Origin: Chloroflexota bacterium
GTDB lineage: Bacteria > Chloroflexota > Dehalococcoidia > Lucifugimonadales > Australimonadaceae
NCBI GenBank assembly: GCA_026713505.1
Contig: JAPOOH010000082.1
Span: 1 to 6,972, forward strand
DNA: 6,972 bases
Direction of reading: 5' to 3'
Shown here: positions 1 through 6,053 of the stretch, in pieces
How positions within the stretch are numbered: the first letter of the stretch is position 1
How the letters are laid out: each line of letters begins with the position of its first letter
Notes under the pieces: model-generated
The model's database searches: none
Told to the model about the DNA's origin: nothing
The model's input: the letters and a program-made list of their open reading frames with translations, nothing else
Made by a program: the position numbers and the translations under genes

Positions 1-29
1 AACAGCACTCTCTTCTTGCGCATCCCCAT
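1..29 (-). CDS. Start of a further gene running off the left edge
   Basis: Only nine full codons are visible, reading MGMRKKRVL from the ATG at 29, or MRKKRVL from the in-frame ATG at 23. The support is a near-perfect Shine-Dalgarno sequence on the minus strand (AGGGAGGAGA at 40 to 31; GGAGG is four bases from the first ATG and ten from the second). Further support comes from its place, 76 bases after the stop of the upstream amidohydrolase on the same strand, as expected for the next gene of an operon. The second ATG has the more usual spacing. A basic start followed by hydrophobic residues would suit either a signal peptide or the first strand of a soluble fold. The product cannot be named. 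Confidence 0.55.
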
Positions 30-105
30 CTCTCCTCCCTTTCTCAACGCTCCTCGCATCGCTACTGTCCTATTCTTGTTCTTCCACCCAGGGGTGAACG
101 CAGGT

Positions 106-1269
106 CTAGCTGACGTCAAGGTGGAAGTATTCAATGGCATTTCCCGCGACCATCTTGTGTGTTTCGTCCTCCGGCACGTCGGCGAACATCTCCTTGATGA
201 TGCGGTCCGAGTTGGGCCAGTCCGACTCGACATGCGGAAAGTCTGCTCCCCACATACAACGGTCGACGCCCACCTGATGACGCACCTGCACACCTACGGG
301 GTTATACATGAACCCCCACCAGCATTGTTCGCGGATGTACTCGCTGGGCAAACGCGACAGCTTCGGCACACCGTAGATCCGCTCTGCCCAGAAGTGATTG
401 ACCTTGTAGTTGTTGTCTAGTTGCTCCAGGAAATTCGGTATCCAGCCAATCTGGTTCTCGGCCCAGTACACCTTGAGCTTGGGGAAGCGATCGAATACGC
501 CGGCGACAACCATCTGAACGGCGTCGACTCCCCCGGCCCGAGCGTAACGGGTAAGTCTCTCGAGATAGTCCGTGTTCGGCCGGTCGTCACCTGTCGGCTC
601 GATCGGATACCTGAAGACGGGCTCCGGGCGAACTCCGGCGAACCCGATATGGATAGTGAGAGGCATGTCCATGTCGATGGCAGCCGCCCAGAACTCGTCG
701 TCCTGGGGCGTTGGGAACCTCTGTCCGTTGGGGAACGTGGACAGGTAGACGCCCTTCATGCCCAACTCCGCGCAATGCTCCATCTCGGTGATGGCGTCCT
801 TTGCACTCGTATAGGGCAGCAGGCCCATTCCGACAAGACGTTTCGGGTCAACTGCACAGAACTCCTGGGCAAGCCAGTTGTTGTAGGAAGTGATCATCAC
901 TTTGTAGGACTCTCTGTCCCTCAGGCCGCCCAGCAACGCGCTGCTGCCTGGCCCCGGGTAGAGGACCTCAGCCCGTACCTGGTCCGTATCGAGCTCCCTC
1001 AGCCGCTGTTCCGGCGGCCCCGTACCGGGGAAGTCCGCCCAACGTATGCCCAGCGGTTGGTACTCCTCGGGGGACTTCCCCGAGTACAGATTCATGCCGC
1101 CGCGCTGTGCCGGACGGCCCTCCACAACGAAGCCGTCGCTCCCGTCGGGAAGTGTTATGTGTCTCGGCGCCCGGTCGCGGTACTTCTCAGGAACCCAGTG
1201 CACCCACGTGTCGGGTGGAACCTCCAGGTGCGAGTCTGCCGAAATGTAGAACGTCTTGTTGGCCACCAT
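106..1269 (-). CDS. Amidohydrolase family 2 protein (paralog B, complete)
   Basis: This 387-residue, probably cytoplasmic, metal-dependent amidohydrolase has a TIM-barrel fold and belongs to the ACMSD-like branch, which includes decarboxylases such as gamma-resorcylate and 5-carboxyvanillate decarboxylase as well as hydrolases. Visible motifs are SADSHLEVPPDTW (11-22) with the D-x-H pair at Asp12 and His14, LTIHIGFAG with His207, VYWAENQIGWIPNFLEQLD (267-285) with Glu271, and MWGADFPHVESDWPNS (339-354) with Asp343 and His346. It closes with NAIEYFHLD. The start ATG at 1269 has GGAAGGGAGC upstream, with the GGGAG core five bases from the ATG. It is clearly paralogous to the gene at the right edge, sharing the PEQRL, EVLY, VFDRFP, DFPH and SDWPNS blocks. 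It lies directly after the cupin dioxygenase (54-base gap), so it may act on the ring-opened product or on the aromatic acid itself; the sequence does not decide which. Confidence 0.93.
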   Translation of the reverse strand: MVANKTFYISADSHLEVPPDTWVHWVPEKYRDRAPRHITLPDGSDGFVVEGRPAQRGGMNLYSGKSPEEYQPLGIRWADFPGTGPPEQRLRELDTDQVRAEVLYPGPGSSALLGGLRDRESYKVMITSYNNWLAQEFCAVDPKRLVGMGLLPYTSAKDAITEMEHCAELGMKGVYLSTFPNGQRFPTPQDDEFWAAAIDMDMPLTIHIGFAGVRPEPVFRYPIEPTGDDRPNTDYLERLTRYARAGGVDAVQMVVAGVFDRFPKLKVYWAENQIGWIPNFLEQLDNNYKVNHFWAERIYGVPKLSRLPSEYIREQCWWGFMYNPVGVQVRHQVGVDRCMWGADFPHVESDWPNSDRIIKEMFADVPEDETHKMVAGNAIEYFHLDVS

Positions 1270-1323
1270 CTGAGCTCCCTTCCGACGAGGCCTTCTTACC
1301 CAGTTGAACTCCTCAGACGTACC

Positions 1324-2376
1324 CTAGCGAGCGATTTCCTCTCGATAGAACCCCAACGCTCGAACCGCTGGTGCATCCGTTACGGAAAACAGGTACGCCG
1401 CTCGACTGGACTCGTTCCTGAATCCGTGCCATTCCCACGGCGTCACCATGAAACAGTCTCGCTCCTCCCACTTCAACACTCCACCCCCTCCTCCTGCACC
1501 CATCACCAACTCCCCTTCGCCCTCTACCACGTGGTACACCACCGTCTCCGTGTGACGATGAAGCCGCGTTTCCTCCCCTGGGCGTATCTTCTGCACCCGC
1601 GCCCCTATCGTAGGCGTTGCCGGGCCTCCGTCCAGTGGACTCCGGTATTCCAGCAGCACTCCGTCGTGCGCGTCACTCTCCCCGGCCCTGTCCATCTCCT
1701 CCAGTACCTCCACCGCATCACTCCACCGATACCTCATCGGTATCGAGCCGCTCTGACCCACCAACCCCTGGGAACGGTACAACGACGCGCGCTGCAAGTG
1801 ATATCCATCCTGCTTCTCTATCGGCTGGACACTGTCCTCTCCATACCGCTCATTGAACATGGCTCCCACATAACCGGCCAGGTGCGGATCGTGGATGTCC
1901 AGCCACACTGCCTGGTGACCCGAACCGTTCGTGTGGTCGTGCCAGCTCCACCCGGGCGTGATGATGAAGTCTCCCGTGTGCATGTACAGCTGCTCTCCGT
2001 CCACCGTCGTGTACGCTCCCTCAGCCGCCTCGACGATGAACCGCGGCTGCGGCTGCGTGTGACGATGCGCCTTCGCCAACTCCCCGGGTTTAAGCAACTG
2101 CACCGACACCTGCAGCGTCCGGCTCGTCGCCTTCAGCTCTTCCAATGCCGGGTTGATTAACTGCAATGTCCGCATCGGCGACTGCTCATCCACCTCCACG
2201 ATCTCTCCCGCTTCTCGAAGACAGCCCCAGATGTCCGCCCACGCCCACTTGAATGCCGACAGCGACTCCAGACGCTTCCGGGGTTGCCACAGCCCCCCCA
2301 GGTACACCTTCCGCAATTCCTCCGTCAGCGCATCCCTGCGATCACTCCGCTCTTGTTCCGTCATCACCGTCGTCAT
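1324..2376 (-). CDS. Bicupin ring-cleavage dioxygenase, gentisate 1,2-dioxygenase-like
   Basis: This is a probable cytoplasmic Fe(II)-dependent extradiol-type dioxygenase of the gentisate / salicylate / 1-hydroxy-2-naphthoate family, which opens the ring of hydroxylated aromatic acids using O2. Numbered from the ATG at 2376 it has 350 residues, the usual family length. The N-terminal cupin has AHRHTQPQPRFIVEA (103-117) with HxH at 104 and 106, TTVDGEQLYMHTGDFIITPG (123-142) and WSWHDH (143-148), which supply the three-histidine iron site expected of the family. The C-terminal cupin has LHRHTETVVYHVVEGEGEL (272-290) and PWEWHGF (313-319), so it too keeps histidines at ligand-like positions. 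The ATG at 2376 is preferred because AGAGGTGG lies six bases upstream; an in-frame ATG at 2400 has only GGAA two bases away and would add eight residues. It follows the transporter by 76 bases and precedes the amidohydrolase by 54. The exact substrate is undetermined, and a non-gentisate role within this cupin family is possible. Confidence 0.88.
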   Translation of the reverse strand: MTTVMTEQERSDRRDALTEELRKVYLGGLWQPRKRLESLSAFKWAWADIWGCLREAGEIVEVDEQSPMRTLQLINPALEELKATSRTLQVSVQLLKPGELAKAHRHTQPQPRFIVEAAEGAYTTVDGEQLYMHTGDFIITPGWSWHDHTNGSGHQAVWLDIHDPHLAGYVGAMFNERYGEDSVQPIEKQDGYHLQRASLYRSQGLVGQSGSIPMRYRWSDAVEVLEEMDRAGESDAHDGVLLEYRSPLDGGPATPTIGARVQKIRPGEETRLHRHTETVVYHVVEGEGELVMGAGGGGGVLKWEERDCFMVTPWEWHGFRNESSRAAYLFSVTDAPAVRALGFYREEIAR

Positions 2377-2382
2377 TGCGCA

Positions 2383-2390
2383 CCACCTCT
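2383..2390 (-). promoter_or_regulatory. Ribosome binding site deciding the dioxygenase start at 2376
   Basis: On the minus strand AGAGGTGG lies six bases before the ATG at 2376. It falls inside the frame that would be translated from the upstream ATG at 2400, which itself has no well-placed Shine-Dalgarno sequence. This favours the 350-residue product over the 358-residue one. Confidence 0.6.
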
Positions 2391-2452
2391 CGAGCGTCAT
2401 GCTTCCAATACGAGCGCGATTCTAAACCATGCCTTGCACTACCGATACTGCG

Positions 2453-4525
2453 CTATCCGACCAAACCCTGGAGCGGGTCGTCGATTATCGACGGCGGCCA
2501 CCATACCGCCATCAAGTAATCGAACAAGAAGATGCTCATCAGCAGTATGATCACTCCCGTTATACCGGCACTGATCCAACGCCATCTCCCCTGCATCATT
2601 ACCGCCGGGTAGATGAACGCGAAAAGCACCGACGCCGTCTGGAGCCCTATGAGCACCGCGCCTCCCGACAGCGCCAGTACCCCTATGGCCGTGATCAGGC
2701 CGCGCCTGGCAGCCCCCTCAACACCGAAGCTGCGCATCCCGATGTCCATGATGTCGGCCCGCTTGTCCCTTCCTGTCCACTTGAAGGACAGGAGGAGGAG
2801 CGAGAGTCCGACTATCACAACGGCCATGGCGCGCGGGAACATCAGTGCGCGAGCCGGCATGTCCCTGACCTCGTAAAGCACCCATGCCCCTACCGCAATC
2901 ATGACTATCGTCGCCCAGACGTCCGGTCCCCAGGTGGGCTTGAATCTGAGGCTGAAGCGAGAACGCCTCCCCTCGCCTCCGGCTGGTGGTTGAACGCCGC
3001 TCGAGGCGTTCCCTGAGCTGGGTGCTGCCGTTGATGCGGCCAGTTTCTCACCCGAATCGAACCGTACCGTCAGCAGGTAAACAGTAACGAGGAGGATTAT
3101 GAGAAGGACCAGGGTAAACGGCCTCGTCAGTATCCCCAGCGGCCCATAGGCTGAGAGAGCTGACTGGAGGTTTATCTCTACCACGCTGCCAAGGATGAAC
3201 CCGAGGATAAGCGGGGGGCGAGGCCATCCCAATGCCTTCATGATGAGGCCCAGCACGGCAGACGCCAACACGATGGGGATGCTGATCCAGTCCGTCATCG
3301 CGTTCAGGACTGCCAGGAAGCTTATGGGGATTATCGCGGCGGCCAGGACTGCATAGGGGATCAGCGTGACCTTTGCCAGCTGGCCGGTCAGCACCAGACC
3401 CCAGAGCGCCACGAGGAAGTTCCCGACCGCAAACGCAACAACGATGGTGATGGTGATCTCCCCGTGGCGAGTCAGGATATCGGGGCCGGGGGCAATGCCA
3501 TAGCTGAGCATCCCAACGAGGACGAACACCCACGTGAGGCCGCCGGGGATACCCAGGGCAAGCGTGGGTATCGCCTGCCCGGCTTCCTTGGAATTCTGGG
3601 CTGATTCGGCGAACAGCACCCCGTCCAATGAACCCTTGCCGAATTCGCTCTTGTCCTTGGAGAGCGCGATCCCGAACCCGTAGGCAAGCCAGTCCACCAC
3701 AGAGCTTCCGATACCAGGGATGGCCCCCATGAATACACCGAAAAGCGATTGACGGATGGTGACTTTCCAACGCTTGAGGCCTTCACGGAACCCCGCGAAC
3801 ACCTCCCTCGTGCTGACCTGCTGGATCGTGGCGCTGGCTGCGACGGGTCTGCCGGTAGTCGTCAGGTCGAGGATCTCGGGCAGCGCAAAGGCCCCCAGGG
3901 AAACGACGATTATCGGCAATCCCTCCCAGAGGATCGGCTGCCCGAACGTGAACCGGAGGACGCTCGTCGATCCGTGTACTCCGGCGGTACTCAGCAGGAT
4001 TCCAAAGGCTGCAGCGATCAGACCCTTGACCATCGCCCCCCGGCTCAGGACCGACACCATTGCGATCCCGAACAGGGCCATCGCCGTTACTTCGGCAAAC
4101 CCGAATTGCAGCACCACCGGCTTGATGACCGGGATAGTCAGGGCCAGCGCGACTGCGCCGACGAATCCACCGAGCATGGAGACGGCATAGACCGCACCAA
4201 GCGTACTTGCCCCCAGTCCTCTCTGTGCTCGCTGGTGTCCTTCGAGGAACGTCACCTGCGTAGCCGACGACGGGTAGCCGAGCAGGACTGCCGGTATGGA
4301 GTCCAGCGTGTTCGATACCCCTCCGATCGTAGCGAGGAACACCAACCCGATGACCGGGTCTTCCACCTGGAACACCACGAACGGCACCGAGATCGCGAGA
4401 ACCGTGATCGAACCGATGCCGGGGATCAGGCCTACGATCCCGGCGAGTGCGGTAGCCGCGAATACGGCTATCCAGAACTCGACCGTAGCGAGGGCTGAGA
4501 CCCCACCGAACAGTGTGTCAAGCAT
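2453..4525 (-). CDS. tctA: TctA-type permease with C-terminal TctB-like domain (TctA-TctB fusion)
   Basis: This 690-residue integral membrane protein is the transport channel of the TTT system. Residues 1 to about 490 are TctA: many hydrophobic segments, two copies of a G-x-IPGIGS motif (32-39 and 267-274) marking the two internal halves, YPSSATQVTFLEGHQRAQRG (84-103), and FGKGSLDGVLFAESAQNS (295-312) followed by IPTLALGIPGG (319-329), all hallmarks of the family. A Ser/Ala/Gly/Pro-rich hydrophilic linker spans about 489-525. Residues of about 530-675 hold four or five further hydrophobic segments around MFPRAMAVVIVGLSLLLLS (562-580), which matches the small TctB subunit. In most TTT operons TctB is a separate gene between tctC and tctA. 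None is present here, so the fusion supplies it. The start ATG at 4525 has GAGGT seven bases upstream. The gene lies 209 bases downstream of tctC and 76 bases upstream of the dioxygenase. The TctA assignment is firm; the TctB assignment rests on position, topology and weak motif likeness. Confidence 0.93.
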   Translation of the reverse strand: MLDTLFGGVSALATVEFWIAVFAATALAGIVGLIPGIGSITVLAISVPFVVFQVEDPVIGLVFLATIGGVSNTLDSIPAVLLGYPSSATQVTFLEGHQRAQRGLGASTLGAVYAVSMLGGFVGAVALALTIPVIKPVVLQFGFAEVTAMALFGIAMVSVLSRGAMVKGLIAAAFGILLSTAGVHGSTSVLRFTFGQPILWEGLPIIVVSLGAFALPEILDLTTTGRPVAASATIQQVSTREVFAGFREGLKRWKVTIRQSLFGVFMGAIPGIGSSVVDWLAYGFGIALSKDKSEFGKGSLDGVLFAESAQNSKEAGQAIPTLALGIPGGLTWVFVLVGMLSYGIAPGPDILTRHGEITITIVVAFAVGNFLVALWGLVLTGQLAKVTLIPYAVLAAAIIPISFLAVLNAMTDWISIPIVLASAVLGLIMKALGWPRPPLILGFILGSVVEINLQSALSAYGPLGILTRPFTLVLLIILLVTVYLLTVRFDSGEKLAASTAAPSSGNASSGVQPPAGGEGRRSRFSLRFKPTWGPDVWATIVMIAVGAWVLYEVRDMPARALMFPRAMAVVIVGLSLLLLSFKWTGRDKRADIMDIGMRSFGVEGAARRGLITAIGVLALSGGAVLIGLQTASVLFAFIYPAVMMQGRWRWISAGITGVIILLMSIFLFDYLMAVWWPPSIIDDPLQGLVG

Positions 4526-4658
4526 CGCTTTGACCTCATCCGCTAGTGACGGAAAGACATGGGCGCCATCCAGTAGCGTCCTCGCTGCCTAACCCTGCAC
4601 TTCTCAATCGACCGACCCGGCATGGACCCTTCGGACCGGTTTGCCCCCGGGGAAAGTC

Positions 4659-4706
4659 AGGGGCCTGGCGGTGGACGACACCATTGCTCTCCACCGTCAG
4701 GCCCCT
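4659..4706 (-). terminator. Intercistronic stem-loop between tctC and the permease gene
   Basis: Arms at 4659-4675 and 4690-4706 are 17-base inverted complements with a single non-Watson-Crick position (a wobble on one strand) and a 14-base loop. The stem begins 28 bases past the tctC stop. GGAA at 4651-4654 could extend the pairing to TTCC at 4707-4710 with a small bulge. On the minus strand it is followed by GACTTTCCCC, which is not a good T-tract, so a full intrinsic terminator is doubtful. A partial terminator or an RNA-stabilising hairpin that lets the binding protein be made in excess over the permease fits better. The rest of the 209-base gap (4526-4734) holds the permease Shine-Dalgarno sequence and no promoter or small gene that I can support. 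Confidence 0.65.
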
Positions 4707-4734
4707 TTCCATGTCTAGATCGGCTGCTGCCTGG

Positions 4735-6033
4735 CTAGTTGAGCCTCTCTTCCGCCAGGTCCGTGAACCTCTGGAACCTGTTCTGGATCTCTCCATAGAG
4801 CGGCACCGTGCGGCTGAGAATCTGCTCGATCTCGGCCCCCGGCGTGATGCTCACCGGTTGGCCCTGCAGCTTGGCGAACTCGGCATTCAGCTGCGGGTTG
4901 GCAAGCAGGTCGTCGAACGCCTTCCGAAGTGCATCGACGACAGGCTGCGGTGTGTCGGGCGGCAGAACGAGCATCTTGGCGAAGCGCGACGTGACCTCTG
5001 CCAGCAGTTCCAGGTCCTCGATATCGCCCTGGTCGACCCCGTGCTGCACCATGAGCTCGATGGGGTTCATGACGTCACCGGGAAGGGGACCCTCTGCGTT
5101 TCCGGATGGCCTGACGCCGCGAGGCATGCAGACGCAGAACGGTTCGAATGTGCCCTCCGCTACGTACCCCGGCCTCTGCACCGGAACGGTGTACCAGAGG
5201 ATGCCGCCGTAGCGGGGTATCAGATTGATCTCTCCACGGTCGAACGCTGCATAGAGCTGACTCGTGCCGCTTCCCGGGCCAAGGATGAACTTGAGGGGAA
5301 TATTCAGGAATTCAGAGGTTGCAGCCCAGAGCTGAGAGTTTGCCTCGTCAGGTCCGGCTACCATCCCGATGAGCTCGTCATCGGTCTTCCCTATTGCATC
5401 CTGGATCCTGCTGTAGCTGTACCCGTTCCCGACGAAGCTGATCCCTGCGGGCGAACCGAACGTGTTGATGAATCGGAATTTGTCGAACTCGAACGTGATC
5501 GCGTCGCTCTCGAACTGCGCTTGTGTCCGGTTACCCGATGTCATCAGCATGGTGTAGCCGTCTGGTTCGATGTGGTTGTACAACCGGTTGAGCGCGGCGT
5601 CCTGCGGCGGAGTGTTGGACACCACGATGCGGGGGTTACCCGGGATGTAGTCCCGGAGATGGGCCGCAAAGTAGCGGGACTGCACGTCGGTTCCGCCGCC
5701 TGCACCGAACGGAACTACCAGACGGACGGTCTTGCCTCCGAAATGCTCCGCCGCGTCGAACGATGGGTCAGGAGTCGAAGTCGCTGTCGGTACCGGCGTT
5801 GGCGTCGCGGGCACGGGAGTCACACCTGGAGCGGGAGTTGGCGTTGCCGTTGCTGGCGGGGGAGTGACGCCCGGCGCGAGCGTGGGAGTCGGCGTAGCGG
5901 CTGGAGCAGGCGTCTCGCCTGGCGCGGAGGTGGCCGTCGGTGTGGCCGTTGGGTCGTCGCTCCCGCATGCCGAAAGAGTGAGCAGCATCGCGGCCAGCAG
6001 GCTGATGGCTATGAGTGTCGGTGGTCGCTTCAT
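4735..6033 (-). CDS. tctC: TctC/Bug-family tripartite tricarboxylate transporter substrate-binding lipoprotein
   Basis: This 432-residue protein is the extracytoplasmic solute receptor of a TTT importer and would deliver a carboxylate ligand to the TctA/TctB membrane part. Residues 1-23 form a lipoprotein signal: KR at 2-3, a hydrophobic core, and the lipobox LSAC with the lipidated Cys at 23. Residues 28-90 are a Thr/Pro/Ala linker with three imperfect repeats. The binding domain starts near residue 98 and shows the family's first-strand motif VRLVVPFGAGGGTDVQSR (103-120), then PDGYTMLMTSGN, and the typical C-terminal end with GQPVSITPG. The ATG at 6033 is chosen because it directly precedes the signal peptide and has GGGAG five bases upstream. 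The frame stays open further upstream to 6204, but that extension is charged, would bury the signal peptide and would overlap the preceding gene. At 432 residues it is longer than the usual roughly 320 because of the linker. Ligand identity is unknown. Confidence 0.93.
   Translation of the reverse strand: MKRPPTLIAISLLAAMLLTLSACGSDDPTATPTATSAPGETPAPAATPTPTLAPGVTPPPATATPTPAPGVTPVPATPTPVPTATSTPDPSFDAAEHFGGKTVRLVVPFGAGGGTDVQSRYFAAHLRDYIPGNPRIVVSNTPPQDAALNRLYNHIEPDGYTMLMTSGNRTQAQFESDAITFEFDKFRFINTFGSPAGISFVGNGYSYSRIQDAIGKTDDELIGMVAGPDEANSQLWAATSEFLNIPLKFILGPGSGTSQLYAAFDRGEINLIPRYGGILWYTVPVQRPGYVAEGTFEPFCVCMPRGVRPSGNAEGPLPGDVMNPIELMVQHGVDQGDIEDLELLAEVTSRFAKMLVLPPDTPQPVVDALRKAFDDLLANPQLNAEFAKLQGQPVSITPGAEIEQILSRTVPLYGEIQNRFQRFTDLAEERLN
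5788..5925 (-). repeat. Three imperfect repeats encoding the Thr/Pro linker of TctC
   Basis: Residues 37-52, 53-67 and 68-82 of the TctC protein are three related units of 16, 15 and 15 residues, each opening APG-(E/V)-TP and ending in a TPTP-like run. The DNA copies are related but diverged at many positions. The segment links the lipid-anchored Cys23 to the ligand-binding domain and is likely unstructured. Such repeats can change in number by slippage or recombination. Confidence 0.75.
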
Positions 6034-6038
6034 GTTAA

Positions 6039-6046
6039 CTCCCTCT
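6039..6046 (-). promoter_or_regulatory. Ribosome binding site deciding the tctC start at 6033
   Basis: On the minus strand AGAGGGAG ends five bases before the ATG at 6033. It lies in the 20-base gap after the amidohydrolase stop and fixes the start immediately before the lipoprotein signal peptide, against the longer open frame that reaches 6204 inside the upstream gene. Confidence 0.7.
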
Positions 6047-6053
6047 CTCGTCC

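Noticed and set aside
81..102. Possible terminator after the amidohydrolase at 106
   Set aside because: Only a stem of about five bases (CACCC/GGGTG) with a two-base loop and no T-tract; too weak to call.
421..2160. 579-codon open frame on the plus strand
   Set aside because: It lies antisense across the amidohydrolase and dioxygenase genes, both of which have clear family motifs. Its translation is rich in Arg, Leu, Val and His, without any recognisable domain, as expected of an antisense frame in GC-rich DNA.
2401..2452. Possible promoter upstream of the dioxygenase gene (TAGAAT on the minus strand)
   Set aside because: The -10-like hexamer has no acceptable -35 element at 16-18 bases, and the short gap fits read-through from the transporter gene equally well.
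4536..4796. 86-codon minus-strand frame spanning the tctC end and the intergenic gap
   Set aside because: It overlaps the tctC 3' end and runs through the hairpin. Its Arg/Gly/Ser-rich translation has no recognisable motif and it has no convincing ribosome binding site.
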